Positions 1 to 9,061 of a DNA stretch of 64,000 nucleotides are shown here, in pieces. The stretch covers positions 124,001 through 188,000 of the forward strand of contig NZ_SSWH01000004.1 in assembly GCF_004803505.1 (NCBI RefSeq), given 5' to 3'. Positions within the stretch are counted from its first letter, which is position 1. Each line of letters opens with the position of its first letter. The DNA comes from Arthrobacter echini (GTDB lineage Bacteria > Actinomycetota > Actinomycetes > Actinomycetales > Micrococcaceae). The notes under the pieces were generated by a model, which saw only the letters and a program-made list of their open reading frames with translations, was not told where the DNA came from and did no database searches. The position numbers and the translations under genes are program-made.

Positions 1-742
1 CGCGCATGTGGGTGCGGTCGTGGATGAGGTCCCACATCACGAAGGTCTCCTCGGTGAGCTGCTGGTCCGCGAGGAGTTCCAGGGCGTCGGCGGGCAGGTC
101 CAGCCGGGTGATGTCGGCCGCAGCCCTGACCACGCGGCGGAACCGTGCGGCTTCGCGGTCGGCGAAGATGGCGCCCCAAGTGAACGTCGGCGTGGAGCTG
201 ACGGCGACGGTCTCGGGGAACAGGACCGCCGAGTTGGTGTCGTAGCCCTCGGTGAAGTCGAGGAAGCGGATGGGGACGAACAGGGCATTGGAGTAGTCGC
301 CGGCCTCGAGCTCGGCGATGAACTCCGGCCACAGCACCTCGATGAGCACGGCTTCGACGAATCTGTCGGTGCTGCCGTTCTGCGTGTACATGGGGAAGAT
401 GACGAGGTGCTGGAGTCCGTCGGTGCGGTGCTGCTGTGGTTGGAAGGCCAGCAGCGGCTCCAGGAAGTCTGGCACCGCGAACGCGCTGGTACGCCAAGCC
501 TCGAAAGCGGTCACGGTGCGCTCGAGGTATTCGGCATCGTGGGGGAAGAGGGGTGCCAGATCCTGTACTGCCGCGGTGATGGCGCTTGTCAGCTCAGCCG
601 CCCTGGCGTGGTGTTCCGGTTCGGGGATGGAGCCGTCCTTGACCTGCAGCTGACGCAGTTCGTGCACTGTCGTCTTCAGCGTCAGCCAGGCCTGCGTGGT
701 CTGGGGGTCGTTCTGAACCTGGTCCAGCGTGGTGACAGTCAT
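1..742 (-). CDS. DUF6421 family protein, N-terminal part
   Basis: The reading frame is open from ATG at 742 to the window edge (247 codons), so the C-terminus is missing. The start follows a GGAGG-type ribosome-binding site. The product begins MTVTTLDQVQNDP, has no signal peptide or membrane segment, and is rich in aromatic and acidic residues. Near residue 240 it carries a WDLIHDRTHMR stretch that I associate with the actinobacterial DUF6421 family, whose function is unknown to me. The family name is from memory; the frame itself is clear. It is the last minus-strand gene here and is separated from msrB by a strong hairpin terminator. Confidence 0.7.
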   Translation of the reverse strand, partial: MTVTTLDQVQNDPQTTQAWLTLKTTVHELRQLQVKDGSIPEPEHHARAAELTSAITAAVQDLAPLFPHDAEYLERTVTAFEAWRTSAFAVPDFLEPLLAFQPQQHRTDGLQHLVIFPMYTQNGSTDRFVEAVLIEVLWPEFIAELEAGDYSNALFVPIRFLDFTEGYDTNSAVLFPETVAVSSTPTFTWGAIFADREAARFRRVVRAAADITRLDLPADALELLADQQLTEETFVMWDLIHDRTHMR

Positions 743-896
743 GGGTTCTGCTTCCTCCGGGATGCCGTCGTCGATCGTTGAACCGAGCGTAGCAACCCAG
801 TAGATCTACTTATACTCGGATGCTCCTCCTTAAAGCATTGCTTATCCTCGATGAGCCAGACCAGCGTCAGTGGATCAGCGTCTCTGGCGCAGCACA

Positions 897-928
897 GGAA
901 AGGGCCGACCTGCAGGCCGGCCCTTTCC
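897..928 (-). terminator. Hairpin terminator after msrB
   Basis: A perfect 11-bp inverted repeat (GGAAAGGGCCG / CGGCCCTTTCC) with a 10-nt loop lies 26 nt past the msrB stop. There is no clear U-tract, as is common in high-GC actinobacteria. Confidence 0.75.
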
Positions 929-953
929 TTCGGTCCTCTCGAGGCTCCTGGCG

Positions 954-1379
954 CTACTTCGCCTCGACGAGCTTCATCGAGATGGAGTTGATGCAGAAAC
1001 GCTGGTCCGTCGGGGTGTCGAAGCCCTCGCCCTTGAAGAGGTGCCCGAGGTGGGAGTCGCAGCGTGCGCAGCGCACCTCGATACGCTCCATGCCGAGCGA
1101 ACGGTCGTGGAGGTAGCGGACCTTGTCCTCCGCCAGCGGGGCCCAGAAGGAAGGCCAGCCGCAGTGCGAGTCGAACTTCTCGTTGCTGGTGAACAGCTCA
1201 GCACCGCACGCGCGGCACTCGTAGGTCCCGGCGGTCTTCTCGTCGTAGTACTCGCCCGTGTAGGGGCGTTCTGTCCCGGCCTTGCGCAGCACCTGGAACT
1301 CCTGCGGCGATAGCTCCTCACGCCACTCGTCGTCGGACTTCTGGATCTGCGGCCGGTAGGTTTCTGATTCTGTAGTCAT
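954..1379 (-). CDS. msrB: Peptide-methionine (R)-S-oxide reductase
   Basis: MsrB (141 aa) reduces methionine-R-sulfoxide in proteins, repairing oxidative damage in the cytosol. Visible signatures are two zinc CxxC pairs (C55/C58 in CRAC and C104/C107 in CARC), the SHCGWPSFW core at about 71-79, and the catalytic cysteine C129 in RFCIN. Length and motif order match the stand-alone zinc-type family. The ATG at 1379 is preceded by an AGAAGG element. It lies 14 bp downstream of a small same-strand gene, so the two are probably co-transcribed, and it ends before a strong hairpin. Confidence 0.96.
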   Translation of the reverse strand: MTTESETYRPQIQKSDDEWREELSPQEFQVLRKAGTERPYTGEYYDEKTAGTYECRACGAELFTSNEKFDSHCGWPSFWAPLAEDKVRYLHDRSLGMERIEVRCARCDSHLGHLFKGEGFDTPTDQRFCINSISMKLVEAK

Positions 1380-1393
1380 ACCTTCTACAACGC

Positions 1394-1879
1394 CTACGAG
1401 TCCCCGATAAATCCCGTTCCCGAGTAGACGTGGAGCACTGCTATGCCGAGCTTGTCCTGGGCCTGGTTCGCCCAGTCCGTGTGGAACGTGTCGGCGAGGG
1501 CATGGGGGCGGGTGATGACCATGGCCTGCACCGGCGACCTGCCGTTCGCCTCGTCGACGAGGGCATCGACAGGGTCACCGGTCGTCGTGCGGCCTGTCGC
1601 CGAGAAGCCCTCGGTGGAGAGCAGGTGCAGGGATTCCTCGAGGGCCGTGCGTGCATCCACTCTGTCCTGACGGCGATCGTCCGCTGAGAACGACCGGAAC
1701 GCCTCACCGACCTCGAGCAGGCCGAGGTGGCGGAAGAACTGCCCGAGGACCGACTCGTCGCGCTCCTCGGGGATCAGGACCATCACCTCGGCAGGGTCGT
1801 CTCCCTGCAGGGTCTGCAGGTTGAGGAGATCGGGGTGTGTCAAGGCTTCCTCGGTGAGTACAAGGATCGTTTGGGTCAT
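1394..1879 (-). CDS. Conserved hypothetical protein, possibly universal-stress-like
   Basis: A 161-aa cytosolic protein. It opens with a hydrophobic beta-strand-like segment ([13 protein letters not shown]) and ends with another ([13 protein letters not shown]), and the middle has an [12 protein letters not shown] stretch, an alternating alpha/beta pattern compatible with a Rossmann-like or universal-stress fold. I see no catalytic motif and cannot assign a function. It is divergent from the alpha/beta hydrolase at 1948 with a 68-bp gap, and is the likely first gene of a two-gene unit with msrB, which hints at a redox-related role by context only. Confidence 0.7.
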   Translation of the reverse strand: MTQTILVLTEEALTHPDLLNLQTLQGDDPAEVMVLIPEERDESVLGQFFRHLGLLEVGEAFRSFSADDRRQDRVDARTALEESLHLLSTEGFSATGRTTTGDPVDALVDEANGRSPVQAMVITRPHALADTFHTDWANQAQDKLGIAVLHVYSGTGFIGDS

Positions 1880-1947
1880 GGCGCCACTGTACTGCGGGAA
1901 TGTTGCGTGAATCGACGGCGCTGGGCGGGCAGGGTAGAAAGGGAGCT

Positions 1948-3219
1948 ATGGCATCGAAGACGTCCGCGGCGGTAACGCCGAGCGGCACCGCTCCCTGGCT
2001 GAAGTGGACTGCGGTGGGGGTGGGCGCCGGGGCTGCACTCGCGTCGTCCATGGCCGGGGTCGTCTCCGGCATGGCCCTGTATTTCGCGCGTCAGATCGTC
2101 ACTCCCGCGCGGAACCGCGACGAGAACCTCGACATCCTCGCCGTCGTCGGCTCCGCCGGTCAGCAGAGCGTGATCCTGCCCGCCACCGAGGACACGACGG
2201 TCGAGGGCACCTACAGTCTGTACTTCCAGCGTGGAGCGGGACACGCTCGCATCGGCGACATCCGCTCCTATGTTCCGCGCGAGGGAACCGTCGAACGCGA
2301 CGTCGAGAAGATCTATGCAGGGAACCTGGGTGCCGCGACGCGCGGCTGGTGGGGAGGTGCCGTGTACCCGTCGCCGGGCGCCATGGGCCTGGCGGAGGAG
2401 GAGGTACGTATTCCCGTCGAGGGAGGGACTGCTCCGGCCTGGCTGGTGCGCGCCGATGCTCCCGCGCAGACCTGGGCGATCATGGTGCACGGCCGCGGGG
2501 CGACCCGGGCGGAGGCTCTGCGTGCGCTCTGGCCGGCGCGCCGGCTCGGACTGACGAGCCTGGTCATCTCCTACCGCAATGACGGTGAGGCGCCGTCCGC
2601 GCCGGACGGCCGGTACGGGCTGGGGATGACCGAGTGGCACGACGTCGACGCCGCCATCGATTTCGCGGTCTCCCACGGAGCGCGCGACGTCGTGCTCTTC
2701 GGCTGGTCCATGGGCGGTGCCATCGCCCTGCAGACAGCTGACCTCTCACGCCACCGGCGTCGGATCAGTGCCCTGGTGCTCGATGGACCGGTGATCAACT
2801 GGATCGAGGTCCTTGCGCATCACGCAGCGCTGAACCGGATCCCGGCGCCCGTCGGCCGGTTGGGACAGTACCTGCTCGCGAGCCGACGGGCGCGGAAGAT
2901 CACCGGGCTCGCCGCACCGCTGGATCTGCGCAGCATGGACTGGATCGCCCGGGCGGAGCAGCTCACTCTGCCCACGCTCATCCTGCACAGCGAGGACGAC
3001 GAGTTCGTGCCCATCGGTCCCTCGGCTGCGCTCGCCGCGAAGAACCCGGCCTTCGTCACGCTCGAACGCTTCCACCGGGCACGCCATACCAAGGAGTGGA
3101 ACGTCGATCCGCAGCACTGGGAGTCCGTCGTCGAGCGGTGGCTCCACGCCCACCTGTACGGACGGGCGCTGCCGGGCGGCAAGGTGCCCGGGCAGAGCAG
3201 CGCTACCGGGCGTCCCTGA
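1948..3219 (+). CDS. Alpha/beta hydrolase with N-terminal membrane anchor
   Basis: A 423-aa serine hydrolase of unknown substrate. The start is ATG 1948 with an AAAGGGAG ribosome-binding site; a longer frame to 1900 has no such site. A hydrophobic segment at about residues 17-45 (glycine/alanine rich) should anchor the N-terminus in the membrane. The fold signatures are an oxyanion MVHGRG motif, the nucleophile elbow GWSMGG with S254, a LILHSEDDEFVP acid region and a late histidine near H380. The 3' end overlaps the convergent sufE gene by 17 bp. Confidence 0.88.
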   Translation: MASKTSAAVTPSGTAPWLKWTAVGVGAGAALASSMAGVVSGMALYFARQIVTPARNRDENLDILAVVGSAGQQSVILPATEDTTVEGTYSLYFQRGAGHARIGDIRSYVPREGTVERDVEKIYAGNLGAATRGWWGGAVYPSPGAMGLAEEEVRIPVEGGTAPAWLVRADAPAQTWAIMVHGRGATRAEALRALWPARRLGLTSLVISYRNDGEAPSAPDGRYGLGMTEWHDVDAAIDFAVSHGARDVVLFGWSMGGAIALQTADLSRHRRRISALVLDGPVINWIEVLAHHAALNRIPAPVGRLGQYLLASRRARKITGLAAPLDLRSMDWIARAEQLTLPTLILHSEDDEFVPIGPSAALAAKNPAFVTLERFHRARHTKEWNVDPQHWESVVERWLHAHLYGRALPGGKVPGQSSATGRP

Positions 3220-3643
3220 TCTTCCGCTTGATCCGGCCGAGCATCGCGCTCATGCCACGCATGCGCAGGGGAGTTATGGCCCGGGTCAGGCCGAGCCGGT
3301 CGGGCACGTCGTCGGGTACCGCGAGGAGATCTGCAGCCGGAAGACCGTCCAGTCCTTCGAGCAGGACGCCGGCGAAACCACGCGTGGTGGGAGCCTCCGG
3401 CGGGGCGGAGAAGAACAGGTGCACGAGGCGTTCGGGCGCCTCTCCGATCTCCATGGTCAGGAAGAGCGGACTCTGGCATTCCACGACCCGCTCCAGCAGT
3501 TCGGGATGATCGTTGTAGCGCTCCGGCAGATCGGGGAGTTCCCGCGAGAAGTCCAACAGTAGCTGGAGCCGGTCCTGCTCCGTCAGTTCCTGGAACTCGT
3601 CGATGATCTCGGCGAGCTTGGACGGGATGGCCTCGGTGGTCAT
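3203..3643 (-). CDS. sufE: Cysteine desulfuration protein, SufE family
   Basis: SufE-type sulfur acceptor (146 aa) that takes persulfide from a cysteine desulfurase and passes it to Fe-S scaffolds or sulfurtransferases. The signatures are IIDEFQEL at the N-terminus and the acceptor cysteine C56 in VVECQSPLF. The start is ATG 3643, whose ATGA overlaps the stop of the upstream rhodanese gene, so translation is probably coupled. A rhodanese plus SufE pair suggests a shared sulfur-relay role. No desulfurase gene is adjacent. Confidence 0.9.
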   Translation of the reverse strand: MTTEAIPSKLAEIIDEFQELTEQDRLQLLLDFSRELPDLPERYNDHPELLERVVECQSPLFLTMEIGEAPERLVHLFFSAPPEAPTTRGFAGVLLEGLDGLPAADLLAVPDDVPDRLGLTRAITPLRMRGMSAMLGRIKRKIRDAR

Positions 3644-4557
3644 CGGGTGGTCCTGGGGGGCAGTGCCGGTGCTTCGCCGGGTTCGGTACCCTTCACGATC
3701 GGTACGCGGACGGCGTTGCCCCATTCGGTCCAGGATCCGTCGTAGTTACGGACATTCTCGAAGCCGAGCAGATAGGTGAGGACGAACCAGGTATGGCTGG
3801 AACGCTCGCCGATACGGCAGTAGGCGACGACGTCGTCCCCGTCCTTCAGGCCGGCCTCGTCGCGGTAGATCGCATCGAGTTCGGCGCGACTACGGAAGGT
3901 GCCGTCCTCGGCCGCGGCGCGGGCCCAGGGGACGGACTGCGCTGTGGGGATGTGGCCGCCGCGCAGCGCGCCCTCCTCCGGGTACGCGGGCATGGTGGTG
4001 CGCGCACCGGTGTACTCGTCACCGGAGCGGACATCGATCAGCGGCTTGCCGAAGTGCTCTAGCACGTCGTCGAGATAGGCGCGGATGGGAGCGTCCTGGC
4101 GCTCCACGACCGGGTACTCGCTGGCCGCGATCTCCGGACGGTCCGTGGTGATCGGCCTGCCCTCGGCGATCCACTTGTCGCGTCCGCCGTCGAGCAGCCG
4201 GACGTCCTCGTGACCGAAGAGTGTGAAGACCCAGAGCGCGTAGGCTGCCCACCAGTTGCTCTTGTCGCCGTAGATGACCACGGTGGAGTCGCGGGAGATG
4301 CCCTTGGACGCCATGAGGCGGGAGAAGCCCTCGCCGTCGATGTAGTCGCGGGTCACCTCGTCGTTGAGTTCGGTGTGCCAGTCGATCTTGACGGCCCCGG
4401 GGACATGTCCCGTTTCGTACAGCAGGACGTCCTCATCGGATTCGACGACGACGAGGCCGTCCGCCCCGAGATTGGCGGCGAGCCACTCGGTGGAGACGAG
4501 CCGTTCCGGATGGGCGTACTCGACGAACTTGTCCTGCGTGTCTGGAGCCAGGGTCAT
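3640..4557 (-). CDS. sseA: Sulfurtransferase, tandem rhodanese domains
   Basis: A 305-aa thiosulfate/3-mercaptopyruvate sulfurtransferase with two rhodanese domains, about residues 20-140 (inactive) and 160-300 (catalytic). The active-site loop is CRIGERSS with C247, and the second domain opens with the [12 protein letters not shown] signature. The start ATG 4557 gives [11 protein letters not shown]; a longer frame to 4659 would add an arginine-rich stretch untypical of the family. It overlaps sufE by an ATGA junction. The CRIGERS loop favours the thiosulfate type. Confidence 0.93.
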   Translation of the reverse strand: MTLAPDTQDKFVEYAHPERLVSTEWLAANLGADGLVVVESDEDVLLYETGHVPGAVKIDWHTELNDEVTRDYIDGEGFSRLMASKGISRDSTVVIYGDKSNWWAAYALWVFTLFGHEDVRLLDGGRDKWIAEGRPITTDRPEIAASEYPVVERQDAPIRAYLDDVLEHFGKPLIDVRSGDEYTGARTTMPAYPEEGALRGGHIPTAQSVPWARAAAEDGTFRSRAELDAIYRDEAGLKDGDDVVAYCRIGERSSHTWFVLTYLLGFENVRNYDGSWTEWGNAVRVPIVKGTEPGEAPALPPRTTR

Positions 4558-4739
4558 GGGGGCCTCTCGCGTAGCTGTCGGTATGGTGCTGCCTTCTCTG
4601 TCCAGCGTAACGACGCGGTAGCGCGATTGCTTCCGTGGACGTCTCGTTCGTGGCGGCACTGCAGGCTGCCCGAGCCGCCGAGATCAGGGAACAGCCGGCT
4701 CCGTTCGGTCGGACGAGACAGAGATGCACGAGCGGATTC

Positions 4740-5069
4740 TCAGGGCGCGCAGTCGACAGCGATCGCAAGAGCCGCGCCGATCTCGCGCATCCGGACGTCG
4801 GCCACGCGACCCAGGCGTTCGACGAGGACTGCAACCGAAACGCTCTCGATCGAGTCGAGATTCACGACCGACCGCAGCGGTATCGGGTCGGCGCCGGGCT
4901 CGAGAAGAACTTCGCTCGGTAGGTTCCGAATGGTGGTGGTGCACGGAGCGACGAGCGCGCGGCGATGGCGGGGGATGACGGCGTCGCGGGACAGGATGAC
5001 GACCGGCCGGCGCCCGATTTCCGCCATCTCGCACCACCACACCTCCCCCCGAGCGGGGAGGTCGGTCAC
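4740..5069 (-). CDS. MazF/PemK-type endoribonuclease toxin
   Basis: A 109-aa toxin of a type II pair. Family motifs are GEVWW near the N-terminus, [10 protein letters not shown], the [12 protein letters not shown] strand and [11 protein letters not shown]. The start is GTG 5069, whose GTGA overlaps the antitoxin stop, the usual antitoxin-first coupling. MazF-fold toxins cleave mRNA or tRNA; the target site cannot be read from sequence. All core motifs are intact, so it is probably functional. Confidence 0.92.
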   Translation of the reverse strand: MTDLPARGEVWWCEMAEIGRRPVVILSRDAVIPRHRRALVAPCTTTIRNLPSEVLLEPGADPIPLRSVVNLDSIESVSVAVLVERLGRVADVRMREIGAALAIAVDCAP

Positions 5070-5299
5070 GAGCGCGCAACTGCTCGTCCGAACGAGGCCA
5101 GGTCCCCCCACTCGTCGGGTTCGTCGAGTGGATGCGTGTCGTACGCGCCGTAACTGGCGTCCACTTCGGCGGCACGATGGCGAGCCAGCAACGCACCCAA
5201 GGCCTCGTCCATGAGGGCGGAATCCGGCTTTTTCGATGCTTTACGTGCGTCATCGAGGAGACGAGCGTCGACGGTGGTACTCAGACGTGTGCGATTCAT
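5066..5299 (-). CDS. Type II antitoxin, VapB-like
   Basis: A 77-aa protein starting [20 protein letters not shown], which resembles a ribbon-helix-helix DNA-binding N-terminus, followed by an acidic C-terminal tail (about residues 50-72) likely to wrap the toxin. It is translationally coupled to the MazF gene by a GTGA overlap. There is no Shine-Dalgarno upstream of ATG 5299, which sits inside an 11-bp-spaced CATGCC repeat, suggesting autoregulation and possibly a leaderless mRNA. A VapB-like antitoxin with a MazF-type toxin is a mixed but known arrangement. Confidence 0.85.
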   Translation of the reverse strand: MNRTRLSTTVDARLLDDARKASKKPDSALMDEALGALLARHRAAEVDASYGAYDTHPLDEPDEWGDLASFGRAVARS

Positions 5300-5313
5300 G
5301 CCACGATCATGCC
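5297..5313 (-). promoter_or_regulatory. Candidate antitoxin operator / -10 region
   Basis: Two GGCATG direct repeats (minus strand) spaced 11 bp, one of which contains the start codon. A CATGAT hexamer (5306-5311) ends 7 nt before ATG 5299, as expected for leaderless transcription. Inference only; the -10 match is weak. Confidence 0.35.
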
Positions 5314-5531
5314 ATGCATCGGAGGCCAGGAAGGGCTGAGATCGATACCAAGCGTGTGCGCGATCCTGCGGATGCAGAGCCAGGATTACGCTCCCGAGTC
5401 CTGATTCGAACGATTCTGCCCGTGCCCGAACCGCGGTACTGAAGCGATCGACCCCACATCGAGCGCGTCTGCGACGCCGGCGGATTCGTCGCGGATCATG
5501 AAGCGCCGGTTCGTCGGACAACCTCAGAAGG

Positions 5532-5593
5532 TATACAGTTTCGGCACCTGTAGGCCGACTCACGGCAGCAGGTGTCGGAGGGGTGAGAACCCC
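5532..5593 (+). promoter_or_regulatory. Candidate promoter and structured 5' leader of the SDR gene
   Basis: A TATACA -10 box at 5532-5537 predicts a transcript start near 5544. A composite hairpin follows: a 9-bp outer stem 5542-5550/5569-5577 (one G-U) and an inner GCCG/CGGC stem. Next comes GGGGT-GAGA-ACCCC at 5580-5593, capped by a GNRA tetraloop. The rest of the 5300-5620 gap shows no gene. Confidence 0.45.
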
Positions 5594-5620
5594 CACTATT
5601 CGAGGAACGAGGACAGAGCC

Positions 5621-6472
5621 ATGGCAGGAACAATACTGATCACCGGAGCCGGTACAGGCTTCGGCAAAGAGGCGGCATTGCGGCTGGCGGCACAGGGGGA
5701 GCAGGTCATCGCAGGGGTCGAGATCATCGCCCAGGTGACCGAACTACGCAACGAAGCACGGCAGCGAGGTGTGGACCTCCGGGTCGAGAAGCTGGACGTG
5801 ACCGATGCCGCCGATAGGACCAAGGCCTGGGCCTGGGACGTGGAGGTGCTGCTCAACAACGCCGCGGTCGCCGAGGGGGGAGCGGTCGTCGATCTTCCCG
5901 AGGAGCAGTTGCGCCGGCAGTTCGAGGTCAACGTGTTCGGGACCATGCTGCTCACGCAGGGTTTCGCTCGAGCGATGGCCGCCAAGCGCAGCGGCAAGAT
6001 CGTGTTCCTCTCGTCGACCGCAGGGCTGATCACCGACGCGTTCACCGGTGCGTACTCGGCGTCCAAGCATGCGCTCGAGGCCTTCGCCGACGCCCTGCAC
6101 CAGGAACTCGCCGAATTCGGCGTTGCCGTCGCCACCATCAACCCGGGCCCGTACCTGACCGGGTTCAACGACACGGCGATGGAGCGGTGGAAGGAATGGC
6201 GTGATGATCCGTCGCGGCGCCTGTTCGACTATTCCAAGCTGGCCTTCCCGCGCGAGCAGTTCGACCCCGAACCGGTGTTCGAGGTCACGGTCGCCGTGCT
6301 GAACGGGGAGAACACCCGCTACCGGAACGTGGTTCCCGACGACATGGTGAGTGCGATCCGCGAGCAGCTGGATTCGAAGTGGGAGCGTGAGCAGAACGAC
6401 GGCTCGACAGGCTCGCGCAGCGAACTGGTCGAGAAGGCGTACGACATCGCCCCAGCGACGCCGGCCGACTGA
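5621..6472 (+). CDS. SDR family oxidoreductase
   Basis: A 283-aa short-chain dehydrogenase of the classical type. Motifs are the NAD(P)-binding TGAGTGFG (8-15), NNAA (79-82), the catalytic serine at S131/S132 and Y145-x3-K149 in YSASK. The start is ATG 5621, after an AGGA ribosome-binding site. The substrate is unknown. It sits convergent to a MarR-like gene with an 8-bp gap and is preceded by an unusually structured leader. Confidence 0.92.
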   Translation: MAGTILITGAGTGFGKEAALRLAAQGEQVIAGVEIIAQVTELRNEARQRGVDLRVEKLDVTDAADRTKAWAWDVEVLLNNAAVAEGGAVVDLPEEQLRRQFEVNVFGTMLLTQGFARAMAAKRSGKIVFLSSTAGLITDAFTGAYSASKHALEAFADALHQELAEFGVAVATINPGPYLTGFNDTAMERWKEWRDDPSRRLFDYSKLAFPREQFDPEPVFEVTVAVLNGENTRYRNVVPDDMVSAIREQLDSKWEREQNDGSTGSRSELVEKAYDIAPATPAD

Positions 6473-6480
6473 TTCCTCCT

Positions 6481-6873
6481 TCATCTCTCGACCGACGAAC
6501 ACCTTTCCAGGAGGGGTGGCATGTTCAGCGGTCGAGAGACAAGGACTTCTGCAAGAATATTCTGCTGCGCCGCGCTGAGATGTTCCAGAAGCTCTCGTTC
6601 TGAATTCACATGGGCGGGAAGAACACGATCCACGGTTTCGCGGCCCTTCTCGGTGAGGTGGACCGGTTCCCACCGTCCGTCGACGCGGCTGGGTCTGCGT
6701 TCGATCAATCCATCGGCCTTGAGCTTGTTCAAGCGCTGCGCGATCGTCGCTCGTGGCTGAGTGAGAAGGCGCACGAGCGGCCAGGAAGATGCCCCGATTC
6801 CCCGCAGCGCCCGCCGGCTCGCCGCCTGATGGAGAACCCCATGGGCCGCCCTCCGTCGACCCAGTGATCTCAC
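6481..6873 (-). CDS. MarR-family-like regulator, apparently shortened
   Basis: A 130-aa product whose C-terminal part is clearly MarR-like: IAQRLNKLKADGLIERR (recognition helix and wing start), VHLTEKGRE and a long terminal helix. The part before it is short and arginine-rich, and the segment that normally holds the first helices of the winged HTH seems about 10-15 residues too short. The GTG start at 6873 is preceded by an in-frame stop 12 nt upstream, so no longer frame exists. It may be a decayed or N-terminally remodelled regulator. It lies divergent from the aldehyde dehydrogenase gene, a plausible target. Confidence 0.6.
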   Translation of the reverse strand: MRSLGRRRAAHGVLHQAASRRALRGIGASSWPLVRLLTQPRATIAQRLNKLKADGLIERRPSRVDGRWEPVHLTEKGRETVDRVLPAHVNSERELLEHLSAAQQNILAEVLVSRPLNMPPLLERCSSVER

Positions 6874-6926
6874 TGCACGGATGAGTCACCGTATCCCGTG
6901 GCGATGCTGAACGGATGGGCGGCGCG

Positions 6927-6932
6927 TAGTGT
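6927..6932 (+). promoter_or_regulatory. Candidate -10 box for leaderless aldehyde dehydrogenase mRNA
   Basis: TAGTGT ends 7 nt before ATG 6939, and no Shine-Dalgarno precedes the start codon. No convincing -35 box is visible. Confidence 0.4.
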
Positions 6933-6938
6933 GAGTAG

Positions 6939-8321
6939 ATGACTACCTATTCATTGACCAATCCTGCCACCGGCGAGACCGAGCAGGAATTCGCTCAGAT
7001 CTCCGACGCCGAGGTTGCCGGAGTCATCGATCGCTCGGACCGTGCCGCGTCCGAATGGCGCAATGTTCCGGTGGAAGAACGCGCTCGACTGCTGTCGCGG
7101 GTCGCGGACGCCTACGACTCCCGCAAGGAGGAACTGGGTGAGCTGATCTCACGCGAGATGGGCAAGCCTCTTGCGGAAGCGGTTGGCGAAGCCGAACTGG
7201 CCGGCGCGATCTACCGCTGGTACGCCGAGAACGGGCCGAAGCTGCTCGAGCCGGAAGTGCTCGATCCCCAGGGCTCGGACGAATCCGTGACCCAGACCGA
7301 GGCGGTCGGCCCGCTGATCGGGGTGATGCCGTGGAATTTCCCCTACTACCAGGTGGCGCGATTCGCGGGACCCAATCTGATGGCGGGGAACACCATCATG
7401 CTGAAGCACGCTCCCATCTGCGCTGCGTCCTCAGAAGTGATGGCCGAGATCATGCACACCGCTGGCATTCCGGAGGATGTCTACATCAATATCTTCGCCG
7501 GCAACGACCAGATCGCCGACATGATCGCCGACCCCCGGGTCCACGGCATTTCCCTCACCGGCAGTGAGCGGGCCGGCGCTGCGGTTGCCGAGACGGCGGG
7601 AAAGAACCTCAAGAAGGTCGTGCTGGAACTGGGCGGATCCGATGCGCTGATCGTCCTCGACGACGGAGAAGTGCAGAAGACCGCAGAGATCGCAGCGCAG
7701 GCGCGGCTGTCCAACGCCGGACAGGCCTGCAACTCGCCCAAGCGGATGATCGTGCCCAACTCGGAGTTCGACGCGTTCCTCTCCACCGTCGTCTCGGTGT
7801 TCGAGAACGCCCGGGTCGGGGATCCAACGGAATCGGGCACGCAGGTCGGCCCGCTGTCGTCGGTGGAGGCCCGCGACAAGGTCGTGGCCCAGGTGCAGCG
7901 TGCCGTCGAACAGGGTGCCACCCTCCACGTCGGCGGCCAGGCCGGCGAGGGTGACGGAGCCTTCATGCAGCCTGCTGTACTCAGCGGTGTCACCAAGGAC
8001 ATGGACGCGTACTCGGAGGAGATCTTCGGCCCCGTCGCCGTCGTCTACGGCGTCGATTCGACGGACGAGGCCGTGAGCCTTGCCAATGACGTCGATTTCG
8101 GCCTGAGCGGTTCGGTGTGGAGCACCGATATCGCCCGGGCACAGGAGGTCGCCGATCAGCTCGACGTCGGCATGGCCTACGTCAACGAGCACGGCACCAC
8201 GCTTCCCGGGCTGCCCTTCGGCGGTGTGAAGAGGTCCGGCTTCGGTCGGGAACTCGGTCGCTGGGGCATGGGCGAATTCGTCAACACCCGGCTGCGCCGG
8301 ACCTCACACACCAAGAAGTAG
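6939..8321 (+). CDS. NAD(P)-dependent aldehyde dehydrogenase, succinate-semialdehyde type
   Basis: A 460-aa ALDH that oxidises an aldehyde to the acid; succinate semialdehyde is the best guess. Visible are PWNFPYYQ (about 131), the catalytic glutamate E230 in LELGGSD, the catalytic cysteine C264 in NAGQACNS, EEIFGPVAVV near the C-terminus and GLPFGGVKRSGFG. The length is typical of the GabD-like subgroup with a compact N-terminus. The start has no Shine-Dalgarno, consistent with a leaderless transcript. It lies divergent from the MarR-like gene. Confidence 0.93.
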   Translation: MTTYSLTNPATGETEQEFAQISDAEVAGVIDRSDRAASEWRNVPVEERARLLSRVADAYDSRKEELGELISREMGKPLAEAVGEAELAGAIYRWYAENGPKLLEPEVLDPQGSDESVTQTEAVGPLIGVMPWNFPYYQVARFAGPNLMAGNTIMLKHAPICAASSEVMAEIMHTAGIPEDVYINIFAGNDQIADMIADPRVHGISLTGSERAGAAVAETAGKNLKKVVLELGGSDALIVLDDGEVQKTAEIAAQARLSNAGQACNSPKRMIVPNSEFDAFLSTVVSVFENARVGDPTESGTQVGPLSSVEARDKVVAQVQRAVEQGATLHVGGQAGEGDGAFMQPAVLSGVTKDMDAYSEEIFGPVAVVYGVDSTDEAVSLANDVDFGLSGSVWSTDIARAQEVADQLDVGMAYVNEHGTTLPGLPFGGVKRSGFGRELGRWGMGEFVNTRLRRTSHTKK

Positions 8322-8367
8322 AGGAACGGACCTCGGTCGGTCCAGGTACGCGACGACGCACCGACCT

Positions 8368-8417
8368 CGAGCGCCTCGGCACGCCGGTTCAACCGAATCG
8401 GTAGGCCGAGGCGCTCG
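8368..8417. terminator. Bidirectional hairpin terminator
   Basis: A perfect 13-bp inverted repeat (CGAGCGCCTCGGC / GCCGAGGCGCTCG) encloses a 24-nt loop that can itself pair. It lies between the convergent aldehyde dehydrogenase and deaminase genes. Confidence 0.8.
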
Positions 8418-8495
8418 CCGTGTCGGCCCGTGCGCCGGACGCCGTGTCATGGCTGGCTCCGGTCCAGGATCCCCTGGCGCTTCACAGGTCCCGCT

Positions 8496-8969
8496 TCAGG
8501 CGACTTTCCGGGCACGCGCATGCAGGTCCCGCATCACCTGCTCGTACTCCGGGAACGGGCCGTACGTCCGGACTCCGGGGGCGACGGCGGTGACCGGTAG
8601 CGGAGTGAAGGCCGGGAGCTCCTGCTTCCATTCCCGCAACCAGGTGAAAAGCTGATCGGTGCTGGACGCGAAGACGATCGGCCCGAGGCCCACGAGGGCG
8701 TGCGCTGCACTGCACATGGGACAGTGTTCACCGGAAGTGTAGACACTCGCGCTGGCCCGTTCCTCTGCGCTCAACGAGGCGACGGCCCACTGCGTGATGT
8801 CGAACTCGGGATGACGAGTCGAATTTCCTCCACCGACCCGGTTGCGGGACTCGTGGAGAATCTCCCCGGCGGAATTCACGATCACCGACCCGAACGGTTC
8901 GTCGCCGGCGTCGAGCGCCTCCGCAGCAAGCTCCACACAGCGTCGAAGAATCGGGGGATGGATCTGCAC
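8496..8969 (-). CDS. Nucleoside deaminase, CDA-fold
   Basis: A 157-aa zinc deaminase. The metal site shows as H53-P-E55 in RHPEFD and C83-x2-C86 in EHCPMCSAAH, with the glutamate as proton shuttle. The architecture resembles guanine or cytosine/adenosine deaminases, so it is probably a purine or pyrimidine salvage enzyme of unproven substrate. The GTG start at 8969 has an AGGAG site 6 nt upstream. It is divergent from the VOC gene with a 92-bp gap. Confidence 0.9.
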   Translation of the reverse strand: MQIHPPILRRCVELAAEALDAGDEPFGSVIVNSAGEILHESRNRVGGGNSTRHPEFDITQWAVASLSAEERASASVYTSGEHCPMCSAAHALVGLGPIVFASSTDQLFTWLREWKQELPAFTPLPVTAVAPGVRTYGPFPEYEQVMRDLHARARKVA

Positions 8970-9061
8970 GGTGAGCTCCTGACGTCGAGGACCTCAATCT
9001 AGTGCACTGCACGGCAGGTGAAGAGGACGCCCTGTGGACGCGGGTGGGGTTGACTGGAGTC

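Noticed and set aside
8-781. Long plus-strand ORF opposite the DUF6421 gene
   Set aside because: No family resemblance and no ribosome-binding site; the minus-strand frame has normal protein character and a good start. High-GC shadow.
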